64,000 nucleotides of DNA from Agrypnia vestita. Its lineage: Eukaryota > Arthropoda > Insecta > Trichoptera > Phryganeidae. The DNA is taken from NCBI GenBank assembly GCA_016648135.1, contig JADDOH010011195.1:43280-107279 (forward strand), given 5' to 3'. Below, piece after piece: positions 1 to 9,784 of the stretch. A program made the position numbers and the translations under genes. Positions within the stretch are counted from its first letter, which is position 1. The number at the start of each line of letters is the position of its first letter. The notes under the pieces were generated by a model. The model was not told the DNA's origin. It saw nothing but the letters and a program-made list of their open reading frames with translations, and did not search any database.

Positions 1-191
1 CCTTCAAAGATTTTATTGATTCCCGTCCGAATGGTTATTTTAGTAAAGGGATCGATGAACTACCTATGAGATGGCAAAAGTGCATAGATAGCAATGGTAC
101 ATACTTTGATTAAATAAATGTATTATAATAAAAAAAAATCGGCTTTATGTTCCTCCCATACTAAACGCCAATTTCATATGTAAGGACCTAA
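1..191 (+). mobile_element. mariner (cecropia-type), 3' end, cut by window edge
   Basis: The segment ends with the reverse complement of the mariner terminus TTAGGTCCTTACATATGAAA at 191, followed by TA at 192-193, the expected mariner target site. It holds the last 36 codons of a transposase plus about 78 bp of 3' UTR. The rest lies outside the window. The terminus is the same as in the copies at 1720-3001 and 63515-64000, so three copies of one family are present. Confidence 0.93.
3..113 (+). CDS. mariner transposase, C-terminal fragment
   Basis: Reading from base 3 gives 36 codons ending in TAA at 111-113. The end FSKGIDELPMRWQKCIDSNG is the typical C-terminus of cecropia/Hsmar1-type mariner transposases, the DD34D enzymes that cut and paste mariner DNA in the nucleus. 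No stop or frameshift is seen here, whereas the copy at 1798-2813 has a stop within this same stretch, where AGA after ELPM has become TGA. The catalytic residues lie outside the window, so it cannot be said whether the whole gene is intact. Confidence 0.88.
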   Translation, partial: FKDFIDSRPNGYFSKGIDELPMRWQKCIDSNGTYFD

Positions 192-458
192 TATTAATCT
201 TTGTGTTAGATAAACATCAATATGTAACAATTTGTTTTTATATGTATTGTATATCATAGTAAAACATATTATATTCGCTTTTTGACACCTTTATAATTAC
301 TGGTGAATTAAGTTTTACTGATTTACCAGTAATGCCATTTTCCGGTGAATTTGAATGCCGTAATTAATAGAGAAATATGGTGGACAATTGTAGCAGTCTT
401 CATCCAGCGAGCGGCTCACAACTTTGATACATTTTAAATGACTCAAGGTTCAGATACA

Positions 459-504
459 CATGCTTATTAGTGGCATGCTAATGAGCATGCCACTAATAAG
501 CATG
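459..504. repeat. Perfect 21-bp palindrome, 4-nt loop
   Basis: Arms 459-479 and 484-504 are exact reverse complements (catgcttattagtggcatgc core) separated by AATG. It lies inside the left end of the 453-1143 element and could be a paired binding site or a product of template switching. Confidence 0.9.
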
Positions 505-691
505 CCCTAACAACTGTACGCACTTGCCATTATTAGCATGCTTATTGGCATGCTCATAAATAAGCATGCTCAAAGCTAACAATCAAACACACATGCTTAT
601 TAGGGGCATGCTCTTGTCATAGAATAGAGACGCTCTTGTTCAAAATGGAAACTTTGCAAACTGAAATAGAAAATTCAAGTGAACCAATAAA

Positions 692-931
692 TCAAAACAG
701 TTCCCGAGTTTCCATCCGCACATTTTTGATTTTAGTTTTTATAATTTTTATTGTAAGATTTGAATCATTCATGCCTTTTAATAAAGTTTCATAAATATTA
801 TTTTTACACAACGGTGACCGAGTATTCCACAGATATTCATGATTCCTATAATAAGTCACGAAAAGTAATGTTTTATCATCTCCCCAACGCGGCATATTTG
901 TTTCATGTGTCGTGGACTGAGAAAATCGCAT
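692..931 (-). CDS. MADF-like DNA-binding domain protein, 79 aa
   Basis: After a short leader the protein runs W-DDKTLLFVTYYRNHEYLWN--S--KN--YETLL---N--NLTIKIIKTKIKNVR, which fits the MADF three-helix pattern: aromatic Leu-hydrophobic-Tyr, LWN, then a helix ending KIKNVR. MADF domains bind DNA and occur in insect transcription factors and in accessory ORFs of DNA transposons. The ORF is only the domain: 79 codons from ATG at 929-931 to TGA. It lies in the centre of the TIR element at 453-1143, flanked on both sides by GCATGC arrays. It may be a host domain that was captured or the remnant of a longer element gene. The domain assignment is by eye. Confidence 0.55.
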   Translation of the reverse strand: MRFSQSTTHETNMPRWGDDKTLLFVTYYRNHEYLWNTRSPLCKNNIYETLLKGMNDSNLTIKIIKTKIKNVRMETRELF

Positions 932-1143
932 TGTTAATACTAGCCGCGAAGCCCGCGAATGACATAAGCATGCTCATAATAAGCAAGCCTGTTCACACAT
1001 GCTACAAAGATACCCCTTCTCATGGTGAATGACAGTGGCATGCTCATTACTAGCATTGTGCGTACACACATGCCACTAATAAGCAAGGGATAAAGAAGGT
1101 CGATACTGCGCATGCTCACGTGCGACTAATAAGCATGTGTATC

Positions 1144-1519
1144 AGTAGCTTTAAAAATGAACAGTTGAGTACGCTTTATCAAGTGTTGCTCAATCTTTTT
1201 AGTCGTTGTTTATACGTAAAAATGATTGTTAGGATATTGCTTTTTTAAATTAATTATAACATATAAAAATAACAAATACAAAAAAGAAACATACAAATAC
1301 AAACAATATAATATGACATTTTTAAGATCCTACCAAGCCACTGTTTGTGGCTTGCCGGTAGTGATCGATTTGCTCATCTAGAAATATAATAGTTTGAAAA
1401 TTTGTCGATATTTATAATTAATATTTACAATCAGTACAACTCATCTTTAAGCATAATTTTTTACAGATACCTAACTAAATATGTGATTCAAAATTAAGTA
1501 TAGTAAATTAAACATACTC
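1144..1519. other. Unassigned AT-rich stretch
   Basis: No coding signal or bounded repeat was seen. The proximal part may be 3' UTR of the minus-strand LINE that ends at 1520. Confidence 0.5.
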
Positions 1520-1717
1520 TCAATCATACATAAACTCCTGACCGAGTAGCCACTCTCTTATTTTGCCCTTATTGCATGAATATTCGCATTTAAGTTCTGG
1601 CGGAAGTAAATTAAAAATTCTAGGAACTATATATATTCGAGCGTTCTTCTGCCATATTTGTTAATTATTCTAGGTATTATTAATCCTTCATTAAAGATGA
1701 AACGCATATTATGCTTA
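1520..1717 (-). pseudogene. LINE reverse transcriptase, extreme C-terminus (distal half of a split copy)
   Basis: Minus-strand translation gives NARIYIVPRIFNLLPPELK followed by KIREWLLGQEFMYD and a stop at 1520-1522. The PRIFNLLPPEL block and the final basic helix are the usual tail of non-LTR retrotransposon ORF2 proteins. One frameshift separates it from an upstream piece, MRFIFNEGLIIPRIINKYG. The upstream RT part resumes at 3004 on the far side of a mariner, so the mariner jumped into this already degenerate LINE. Confidence 0.72.
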
Positions 1718-1719
1718 TA

Positions 1720-3001
1720 TTAGGTCCTTACATATGAAATTGGCGTTTAGTATGGGAGGAACATAAAGCCGATTTTTTTTTATTATAATATATTTATTTA
1801 ATCAAAGTATGTACCATTGCTATCTATGCACTTTTGCCATCACATAGGTAGTTCATCGATCCCTTTACTAAAAAAACCATTCGGACGGGAATCAATAAAA
1901 TCTTTGAAGGCGGTTTGGACTGCCCCATCGGAGTTGAATTTTTTCCTTTGCAAGAAGTTATCCAAATTTCGAAAAAAATAGTAATCTATTGGGGCAAGGT
2001 CCGGAGAGTACGGTGGATGTCTTAGACATTCCAATTGAAGCTTCTCTAATTTGGTAGCCGTCTGTTGTGCAGTGTGTGGTCTAGCGTTATCATGAAGCAG
2101 CAGTGGCCGCGATTAACCAGCCTCGGTTATTTAGCAGCTAGCTTTTCCATCATGGTTTGCAGTTGCTGACAATAGACATCTGCCGTAATCGTCTGGCCAG
2201 ATTTAAGAAAGCTGTAGTGAACGACACCAGCACTAGTCCACCAAACGCTCACAAGTAACTTTTTTGGAGTCAATTTTCGCTTGGGGCATGGTTTGGCTGG
2301 TTCGGCAGGGTTCAGCCATTGCGATGAGCGCTTCCGATTATCGTACAGGATCCACTTTTCATCACAGGTAATGATTCGATTCAAAATCCCTTCATTATTG
2401 TGCCGGTTGAGTAATGCAACGCAGCAGTCAACGCGCGTTTGTTGATTTGCTTCACTCAATTCGTGAGGTACCCACCTTTCAAGCTTTTTCACCTTACCAA
2501 TTTGCTTCAAGTGGATTAAAACAGTTTTATCACTAACACCGCAGCCTGCAGCTAACTCGGATGTGGTTTGCGATGGATCCGCTTCCACAATAGCCTTCAA
2601 TTCTTCGTTATCAACTTTGGTCTCCGGCCGTCCACGGGGCTTGTTCTGCAGGTCGAAATTTCCAGAACGAAAACGTTGGAACCAAAAACGCACTGTGTTT
2701 TCTTTTGCGGCACCGTTGCCATACACATCATTAATCCCTTGAGCCGTTTCTACAGCACTGGTGCCACGGTGGACCTCGTACTCGTAAATAACGCGATATT
2801 TCAAATTTTTCATTTTGTAAACTGAGTGACGCAAAGAAAAAAACAATTGAGGAAAAAACAAATGAATTATAATTTTCAAAACACAAATACATGAGTAAAT
2901 AGCTGTATAAATTTGGATTTGGAATTCCTAACCAAAGAGAAGATATTTGAGATCGAATTTGCCAGTACGGCAAAACGCCAATTTCATATGTAAGGACCTA
3001 A
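1720..3001 (-). mobile_element. mariner (cecropia-type), full length 1282 bp, inactivated
   Basis: Both ends are TTAGGTCCTTACATATGAAA with an outer TA on each side (1718-1719 and 3002-3003), a standard mariner insertion. The length is normal for the family. It is nested in a minus-strand LINE whose coding remnants lie on both sides. The transposase has an early stop, a frameshift and a late stop, so the copy cannot move by itself, but its intact TIRs could be used in trans by a live copy. Confidence 0.96.
1798..2813 (-). pseudogene. mariner transposase, broken (two stops, one frameshift)
   Basis: The start is the ATG at 2811-2813 (MKNLKYRVIYEYE), the position also used by the copy at 63703. 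N-terminal helix-turn-helix blocks are clear (TVRFWFQRFRSGNF; GCGVSDKTVLIHLKQIGKVK), with the linker motif WVPHEL. The first catalytic Asp is in ITCDEKWILYDNR, the second in the HDNARPH-type block, the third in YSPDLAPID: a DD34D triad. Damage: a TAA at about 2124-2126 where the family has Gln, a 1-2 nt deletion near 2105 that shifts frame, and AGA to TGA after ELPM at about 1837-1839. The full product would be about 340 aa. Confidence 0.93.
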
Positions 3002-3003
3002 TA

Positions 3004-3415
3004 TATGAGGGGAGCTTTGAATTGACTACTACTATATTGTTCTAAAATTATGCTAAAATCACAAAATTCCTCGGAATGGCAGTATATTTATAGAGCTATA
3101 AAGAAGTCTTTTATTTTCTCTTTGAGTGAAGATATCAATCGGTATATTTTTTTTAATGATGGAATACTCAAGGCTCTGAATCATTTTAATGTTAGTTTTC
3201 GTCGAGTGTCCCCACGATTTGATTTCTTATCTCAATATAGATTCGACCAATGAGACATATATAATTTTTAGTGTGCTTTTGGGCAATATAAAAGATAACT
3301 TATAAATAGTACTAACAAGAGTCCGTAATCGGTCACAAAGTTGAAGTATTTGACAATCCCATTTAAATTATTATCTATGTACACACCTAAATATTTATAT
3401 TCATTCTAAAAGTTA
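3004..3415 (-). pseudogene. LINE reverse transcriptase fragment (proximal half of a split copy)
   Basis: On the minus strand EYKYLGVYIDNNLN (about 3404-3363) is the RT thumb motif YLGV-D. After a 1-nt shift come LRTLVSTIYKLSFILPKSTL, VSLVESILR-stop, SWGHSTKTNIKMIQSLE and IIKKIY-like sequence. This is the normal order of a non-LTR RT C-terminal third. Several stops and shifts show decay. The reading direction continues past the mariner into 1717-1520. Confidence 0.75.
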
Positions 3416-3561
3416 TCATTTCGCAATTGCAAGGATAGGGTATATTATCATGTAAACAATTTTGAGAGTGAGCTATTATATTGGGTAACACATTTTTTTA
3501 GCATGAGATGATTTTATGTGTAAGCTGTCCCGCGTTATTCTCGACTATTGCTTGCCCAACG

Positions 3562-3990
3562 TAAATTGGCGTGCGGCGAATTTGTAACTAAAACCCGCCC
3601 CGCCCGCACCCGGCGTTAACCCCTCGCCCTGTCATTCAGTTCAATTTTGTATTTGCTCGGGAGCTGTGACATCTTGATTACCAATATACACTGAATTATT
3701 ATGTCCAAAACATCCTAAACAGTCCGGGATGGTGCAACAGTTGCCAATGAAGTATTAAAGCTTTGCGAAACTGAAAAAGCAAATAATGGACCGATATTAC
3801 AGTCTGACAGTTTGACAGATAGAACGGCCGCCATTACTGCTTGGTTTCTTTAGTGCTGCCCGACCAAATTTCTGTTAAAGGCTACGACACCGGTCACCGG
3901 ACATTCTGTACATTATGTACTGTGTAATAAATTTACACCCTGGCAATTTCTGTTACGCGACAGGGACGCCCTCCCTCGCACGCCAATTTA
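3562..3990. mobile_element. MITE family A, copy 1
   Basis: The ends carry TAAATTGGCGTGCG inverted (3562-3575 and 3977-3990). An inverted copy of the whole unit lies at 23924-24325 with about 80-90% identity by eye. Homology extends about 15 bp beyond, into GACCAC-type flanks, so the true TIR may be nearer 25 bp. No ORF. The GC-rich block near 3590-3625 is unusual for the window. Confidence 0.75.
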
Positions 3991-4375
3991 TAGTGGTCGC
4001 ATTCTAACATCGCCTGGCCACAAAAGGGATATGCAGTCAGTACCAATACAGAAATGCTGTTGGTCTATTAGTCAGTCGGGTGATGATCGTCGGATTCGTG
4101 TCCAGTCGATTTGGTTTTTTGTGTCGATCGGCTCCTCCGATAGCGTCGTCACGAGCGGTGTATTAATTCCAGGCAGCGGGCGTCAGCTGTGATAACGAGA
4201 GACGCCCCCTCATCACGATGCTCGGAGTGCCGGCCAGCAGATAAATTACCCCGCTGATCATCGCAGCCAGCTCCTCAATGTCCCTTTCGCTTTTACGATT
4301 CACCTCTGCGAGGGTTTCAAGAAACGTTACCAGATTTTCCTCACAATTTCTGAGTGAGTCAATATTATGATTAAG
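3991..4375. other. Unassigned, moderately GC-rich
   Basis: No ORF, splice pattern or repeat partner was recognised. The base composition is less AT-rich than the neighbourhood. Confidence 0.4.
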
Positions 4376-4447
4376 AATGTTCTTAGGTTTTCACGGTCAC
4401 TCAGAATCTTCTGGTTTGTGTCTTCTGGGATATTATGCCGTGTTATT
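4376..4447 (-). repeat. Penelope-like terminal fragment
   Basis: Contains the string TTCTGGGATATTATGCCGTG, shared with 15742-15800, 37620-37660 and 47600-47620. Elsewhere this lies just beyond the GAAAC motif of the Penelope-like terminus. Only the outer part is present here. Confidence 0.6.
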
Positions 4448-4710
4448 ATGACCTTACAGCTACATTTATTCCGAACATCTTCACTCTTTACTCTATCATA
4501 AATGGATTTGCCGCGTATACCTACGTCTGAGGGATTTCATCTCCACTGCATTCTGTCTAGTTTCATTCCAATACAATACAATATTACTTTTATCTCAGTT
4601 AAACTTTTTTCTCGAATAAACAAACTCCTCCACTTATTTCAAACATGCTTCGTCCACCATTATCTACACGACGCAACGTCTAACTCCTCTCTGTCGAATG
4701 CCCTCACTTC
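4448..4710 (-). pseudogene. RTE-like LINE fragment, decayed
   Basis: Minus-strand blocks in order: VEEFVYSRK (RT thumb, compare VDEFVYLGS at 21757), NETRQNAVEMKSLRRRY, then YDRVKSEDVRNKCS. These match the order NESRLNAVETRSLRRLCG then DRVRNDQIRR in the copy at 10555. Frames change between the blocks. Confidence 0.65.
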
Positions 4711-6540
4711 ACAAAGGAACACGCAGAAGGATATCTCCATATGAGCTGATGAATTGTTGCAAACCTGGTCGTCACCGAAGCCGTGACATCTCATCATCAA
4801 AACCTCGTCGATCACACTGAAACGTACAAAATGTGAGCCGTCCGTTGGGGACCATACTTCACGGTGATCGCGTACGGCCGGCACCAATAATGATGACAGA
4901 AATAATGCACAATGCAATAATGCACATTGTGCGCGGACATAATGTACCTGCAGTGTTGCTGTTGCAGCGCGGCGCAGGAAGGAAATGCCTTTCTAAACCA
5001 GCGATGCACAACTTCAAGGGGAAAATATTTTACAGAATGGAAAACGTTGTTGAGAATAGACAATCGACAGGTTCTTCGCTTGTTAATGCGAGAGATCTAA
5101 CATCCACAAGAACTAACAACCACATCCACAACATGGACAGCATCTCCGCTTGCCTAATACATATATTACTCAACTCCTACACAAGTTCTTCTTCTTCTTT
5201 TCTTACTTCTAGTCTGATTCTTCTGTAAATCGTTATGGCAACGACGTCCCAAATAGCCTGAGGAAGGTTACATTGTCACTTTTAATAAAATATATTAAGA
5301 GTATTACGCTGTATGATAGAAGTGATATTCAAATGTCTTTGGTATCCATTTTATCATAGTCAGTGTGGACGCTCTACTTTTACCGTTTTTTTCTGACACA
5401 AATTTAATTGTGAAGAGATTATTGTCACCTGCATTTGCACAAATATCCAACTACCGAAAACAGGTCATAATTAATTTATACTCATTGAACTGTATATTTT
5501 TTTCATTATTTAATATACGCGAAGATATGTACATATAATTTTTGACATTAATTTTGCTATTGCTTCGGCATTCAATAATATCTACTGTTTTTACTATACA
5601 TACTAGCTGTAACCCGTCAAAAATGACGTTTTTTTTTTACATGCCGGTTCCTAAAGAATAAGCATTTATTTTTTATATTACCCCGCCGGCAGTTAATGTT
5701 ACTATTTTAAACCCTGGCGATAGTGCTGTGCGGAACACGAAATGGTTCGCGTCTTTGCTAAGCGCTGGTATATATTTACAGTATTTTTTTGTCGGTTTAC
5801 GGAAACCGAATTTTCCAGATCCAATTTTACAATTTAGTATTCTTGCGCTTTTCTTATCTCAATGTCAGAGGCTACTTCGTCTTCGATTTGATGGATCCAT
5901 CGAGTTCATACTCTCTGGCCTTCCAAACACCTTCCACCCTTCCAAACACCACCAGCTTCTCCAGAATGTCAGGGTTCTAAGTAATCTTGATGGGCGTAAC
6001 ATAATTTAATATATGCAAAAAGGGTCGATGAGTGTTTGAGTTTGAGGAAATTTCGTGAAATTCTCTCCGGCAAAATATAATGCGCTCACGCGTGTTGGGG
6101 ATCCGAGACTCACCATGGCAAAAATCTTTAGTCATCCCAATCTGTGGGTTAAGTAATTTTTAAATAATATCTAGTTTTTAATAATTGTCATTTATACGCA
6201 TAACTACGACATATGTCAGCAACGATTCCGAGCTCCTGGCTGGAGTAGGTGCCCATATGTGTGTACAGTACACACGACCAGCGCTATCACCAATTACCCG
6301 AGCAGCATCCTGCCCGGCGAACGGTGCCATTGTTGGACCAGTAATTATTATAATAATAACAACAATATCTCGCGTGGAAGTCGCTTTATCGCCGCCAGGG
6401 GTCACACCGCGTTATCTAGAAAACGCGGGAAAAGCGAACGATAAATTCACAAAAACCACGAAGCGAAAGCGGACGGGGCCACGCCGGAGCGATTCGGCCG
6501 CTCTGTGAAGTGTAATTACGCACTGACAGAGCGATAGGCT
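4711..6540. other. Unassigned stretch
   Basis: Contains short ORFs (for example 4833-5228 and 5728-6009, plus strand) that I do not recognise. 5603-5630 (tactagctgtaacccg) resembles the start of a common insect dispersed repeat. A small direct duplication, CCTTCCAAACACC, occurs near 5920-5950. No gene is supported. Confidence 0.4.
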
Positions 6541-6544
6541 TGTT

Positions 6545-6610
6545 CTCGCTAATTCGGCAGTAAGATTTATTAATTTATTTATTTAACGCCCTTATGGGCT
6601 TTTACAATAT
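6545..6610 (-). repeat. LINE 3' tail
   Basis: Reverse complement of the tail seen at 15160-15205 and 9083-9135: TTGTAAAAGCCCATAAGGGC followed by GTTAAATAAATAAA. The small CCCATAAGGG hairpin followed by a simple A-rich repeat is the 3' end of a LINE whose C-terminal ORF is at 14672. Confidence 0.7.
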
Positions 6611-6690
6611 ACAGAATAATTTTTTTTAAAAATAACATAAGACAGTTAAAATAATAATACAGTTAAAAGTTACAATAATAATAGTTAAAA

Positions 6691-6691
<1 letters not shown>

Positions 6692-6733
<42 letters not shown>
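6692..6733. repeat. (AAT)n microsatellite
   Basis: About fourteen uninterrupted AAT/TAA units, next to further AATAAT-rich DNA. Confidence 0.9.
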
Positions 6734-6734
<1 letters not shown>

Positions 6735-6926
6735 AGAAAAACATAAGATAAAATAATAATAAAGTTAAAGGTACAAATAGAAAGATTTATTGTCCATTTC
6801 CATTTCGTTGGGATGTAAACAATTGTATCAGCTTTGTCCTATAAACAGTTATACTATCAGCAAAAATGTCAGCCGCCTCTGCATGCAGTAAGATGATTGG
6901 AAACATATGAATATGGTATTGAGATT

Positions 6927-7455
6927 CAGTGATGTACAAGATACCCTATACAAAGTATCTGGAATACAAAACGCAAGATACTTTAAAATCAATTATTTCA
7001 GATACCAGATACAAATAACTTAATGGAATGATATCTGAAATAGTGGATACAAAATTCGTATTATCCAAATACTTTCTAAAGATAAACACTTTTTATTGAA
7101 TGTAAGTTTATTTTTTTACGTGAATTATTTACGAATAAATCGCGTTGATCGCGCAAATGTGACAAGATAAAATATTTATTTTTAAGGTTTTATTTGAGAC
7201 TTAAGTAAAACCAGTTCTTCAAACATTTTGTCGCTCATTTTTCTTCGATGAGGTCTCATTGTAGATACATCATTGGAAAAAAGTATCTTAGCAATCTTAG
7301 TATTTACAAAATACTAAGATACCAAAAGAATGCATCTGAATACAAGATACAAGATGAATATTCAAAAAAGTATTTCAGATACAAGATGAAAATACGTATT
7401 TTGCATCTTGTATCTGTATTTCAAATACTTGTATCTTAGATAAATCACATCTCTG
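6927..7455. mobile_element. Non-autonomous hAT element, 529 bp
   Basis: The element starts CAGTGATG and ends CATCTCTG, flanked by a perfect 8-bp duplication TTGAGATT (6919-6926 and 7456-7463). Eight-bp target sites and CAG-GATG ends are hAT hallmarks. AGATACAAG-type motifs are repeated many times in both subterminal regions, as hAT transposase binding sites usually are. No transposase remains. Confidence 0.9.
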
Positions 7456-8099
7456 TTGAGATTGCTCACTCTCTCACACTCTGCAGGACGACACACGACA
7501 TTTTGCCTCAGCATCTTCAAAAGTTCTACTCCCCAGACAATGAAGAAGTTTCCATTTTTTAATATTTTAAGGGGGTATTTCACCATCTCCTTGTAAATCG
7601 TGATTAACTAAATGTAGGTTGGATAATTTAAATGACATTTGCAACGAACCGATTTCACCATAAAAATAATACTAAAAATAACTTCCGATTAGTTAATCAA
7701 GACATTCGGTTGGCAACACATCTGCTGAGAGCTTTGTCGGTAAAAATCTATGGTTGTAAACACACAGCTGTCAAAAATTTCGCGCGTATCAACCGTTTTG
7801 CGAATAATACTGCAACGTACCTTTTATTTTGTTAGTTTTTATAGGATTTAGATTGTTTTCATCCAGTGTTTTAAATTTAATTTACTTTACTTTATTGAGA
7901 TTAGGTTAATGTATGCTAATTTTTTCACTTTTTCCTTTGCTTTTGTTAGTTTTTATAAGTTTTAGATAGGTATTTTGGAATATTTACAATTATGATCACT
8001 TTTTATTGCGTTTTAGGTTAGTTAGTGTGTCTGTACTTTTATTTTAGTTATTATTTCTATAATAGTAGATAAAAATCTTTTTTTTTCTTAATTTTTGTT

Positions 8100-8423
8100 A
8101 TGTCTGTCAAGATGAATAAGAGAGGAATGAATTTTTCCAGGAATGAATGTGATAAGTTATTAAAATTAGTATATAGTCGTAGATCAGTAATAGAGTGTAA
8201 GAAAAGTGATGCCGTGCAGTGGAGGGATAAGGATGCCGAGTGGAGCCGTATAGAGGCAGAATTCAACAGCAGTTCTGAGGGCTCTACATTCCGCACCAGG
8301 AAAAACCTCCGCCAAAAGTATGATGCCATCAAGCGGGCCATGCGGAAGCGCATGCAAAAGTGCAAAAAGTGTGGTGATACTTGTGAGTGTGGTAGGCCCA
8401 TTAATATAATAATAATATATTAA
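8100..8423 (+). CDS. Myb/SANT-like accessory protein of Harbinger, 107 aa
   Basis: The protein has the pattern F-NECDKLLKLV--RR-VIECKKSDAVQWRDK--EW-RIEAEFN, then TRKNLRQKYDAIKRAMRKR, which is the Myb/SANT-like (zeste-type) DNA-binding domain found in the second gene of PIF/Harbinger elements. In known systems this protein helps bring the transposase into the nucleus and to the ends. A basic tract and a short Cys cluster, KCKKCGDTCEC, follow. At 107 aa it is shorter than many homologues. A possible splice donor (CTTGTGAGT, about 8378-8386) raises the chance of an unseen 3' exon. It converges with the transposase, about 55 bp apart. Confidence 0.8.
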   Translation: MSVKMNKRGMNFSRNECDKLLKLVYSRRSVIECKKSDAVQWRDKDAEWSRIEAEFNSSSEGSTFRTRKNLRQKYDAIKRAMRKRMQKCKKCGDTCECGRPINIIIIY

Positions 8424-8477
8424 TCTAATTGATATTTACATTATTATTATAATTATTCAAGAGAGGAGTGAAATATT

Positions 8478-9784
8478 CTAAAATAAGGTTTCTTCTAGGA
8501 TCATCATTGCCCGGATGATTATTTTGCAATTCTTTAACAATTTCAAACGCTCATCTCTTTCATATGCAAAGTGTTCATCATTCACCATTATAGCCATATT
8601 GTGTAGCACTGCGCAAGACACTATGACTGGCTTAACGCGTGCACTGGACAATGTGATGCGCCTTCGTAGCACAGGGAACCTACTTTTTAGTACACAAAAA
8701 CATCTTTCAATTGCATTTCTACTACGTATTTGTGCCTCATTATAAAGGTTCTCAGCTGGAGTGTTAACTTGGGCTAACGGAGTAAACAGATATGTTTGGC
8801 TCTGGTAACCACGGTCACCTAACAATATACAGTTTGTAAACTGTCCAACCTCAAACTTTGCTTTTATGACAGAATTGTTAAATATGGTTTGGTCGTGACT
8901 GGAACCTGGCCAGCGGGCAACGATATCCCTGATGATGAGGCGGGCGTCACAGATTGCCTGGACATTCATGGAGTAAACACCTTTTCTATTGCGGTAAGCT
9001 TCAGCATCCTCTGCACCTGAAATAGAAATAGATACCTACATTAATATATTTTATGTAACTTGCAATCACTTTTTTTCTCTACCTATCTGTTGTAAAAGAC
9101 CTATAGGGTGTTAATTAATAAATAAATAAATAAAATATTGCTTTTCCTTGAAGGTATCAATGAATAGGATAATCGTTTATATTTGCATACTAACTTGGAG
9201 TCATGGGAACGTGTGTGCAGTCTATAGCTCCAATGACCCCTGGGAAGTGAGCCAAATTATAGAAACCTTGCTTTAATGGACCAAGATCCCGGGGCCAACC
9301 AATGAAACTTGGAGCTAGCGAAGCTATGGCTTCACTAACTTCTTTGATAAACCGACATGCTGAAGATCTACTGACGCCGCTGAAATCACCCGCAGATATG
9401 AGATAGGAGCCAGTAGCATAATATCTCAAAGTCAAAAGCACTTTGTTCATCGTTGGTACGGCTTTATTGCTGTAAAACAAAATACATAACATTTTATTTT
9501 CACAATCTACTCACATGTATAGATCATTACACTACGGAAGCCGTTGACACATTATTATCGATATATTTGCAAGAATTTACGTACCGTGTAGTTCGGGGTG
9601 TGATTTTATCTTTGATCAAATTGTGAATGCGTTTGACGGCTAACTTGGTCAACCGAAATCTTGACCGAAAATCAACATCATCCAGATTCTCCATGTAGTT
9701 GACTCTGTGTCGGAATCTTCGCTGTCTTCGTAATATTCCCACTGCCTCTGCAATCTCTTCATCTACATCTTGGATCAGCTCCAT
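8478..9784 (-). CDS. Harbinger DDE transposase (HARBI1-like), three exons, 337 aa
   Basis: Exons on the minus strand: 9784-9585, 9469-9195, 9016-8478. Intron 1 has donor GTACGTAAA and acceptor TTTTACAG (phase 2); intron 2 has donor GTTAGTATG and acceptor TATTTCAG (phase 1). Joined length is 1014 nt, 337 codons plus stop with no interruption. Motifs in order: RNKAVPTMNKVLLTLRYYAT; GAIDCTHVP (first Asp); AYRNRKGVYSMNVQAICD; PGSSHD; LLGDRGYQ (second Asp); NAIERCFCVLKSRFPVLRRR (Glu). This is the full DDE order of PIF/Harbinger nucleases, which cut at TWA sites. Intron 2 holds a short LINE tail. Confidence 0.93.
9083..9135 (+). repeat. LINE 3' tail inside Harbinger intron 2
   Basis: CCTATCTGTTGTAAAAGACC, then TATAGGGTGTTAATTAATAAATAAATAAA, is near identical to the tail at 15160-15205. 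A heavily 5'-truncated LINE insertion in an intron would not disturb the coding sequence. Confidence 0.75.

Larger units (their letters stand above)
453..1143. mobile_element. 691-bp TIR element with GCATGC-rich ends and a MADF core
   Basis: The ends are a perfect 19-bp inverted repeat: gatacacatgcttattagt at 453-471 and its complement at 1125-1143. Both subterminal regions are filled with variants of AAGCATGC/TTATTAG; at least ten GCATGC cores lie at about 473-612 and 967-1113. Dense subterminal motifs of this kind usually bind a transposase. Between them sits one minus-strand ORF with a MADF-like domain and no catalytic domain, so the element looks non-autonomous. I found no clear target duplication, and superfamily is undecided (hAT-like ends CAGATAC/GTATCAG are possible). 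Confidence 0.72.
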
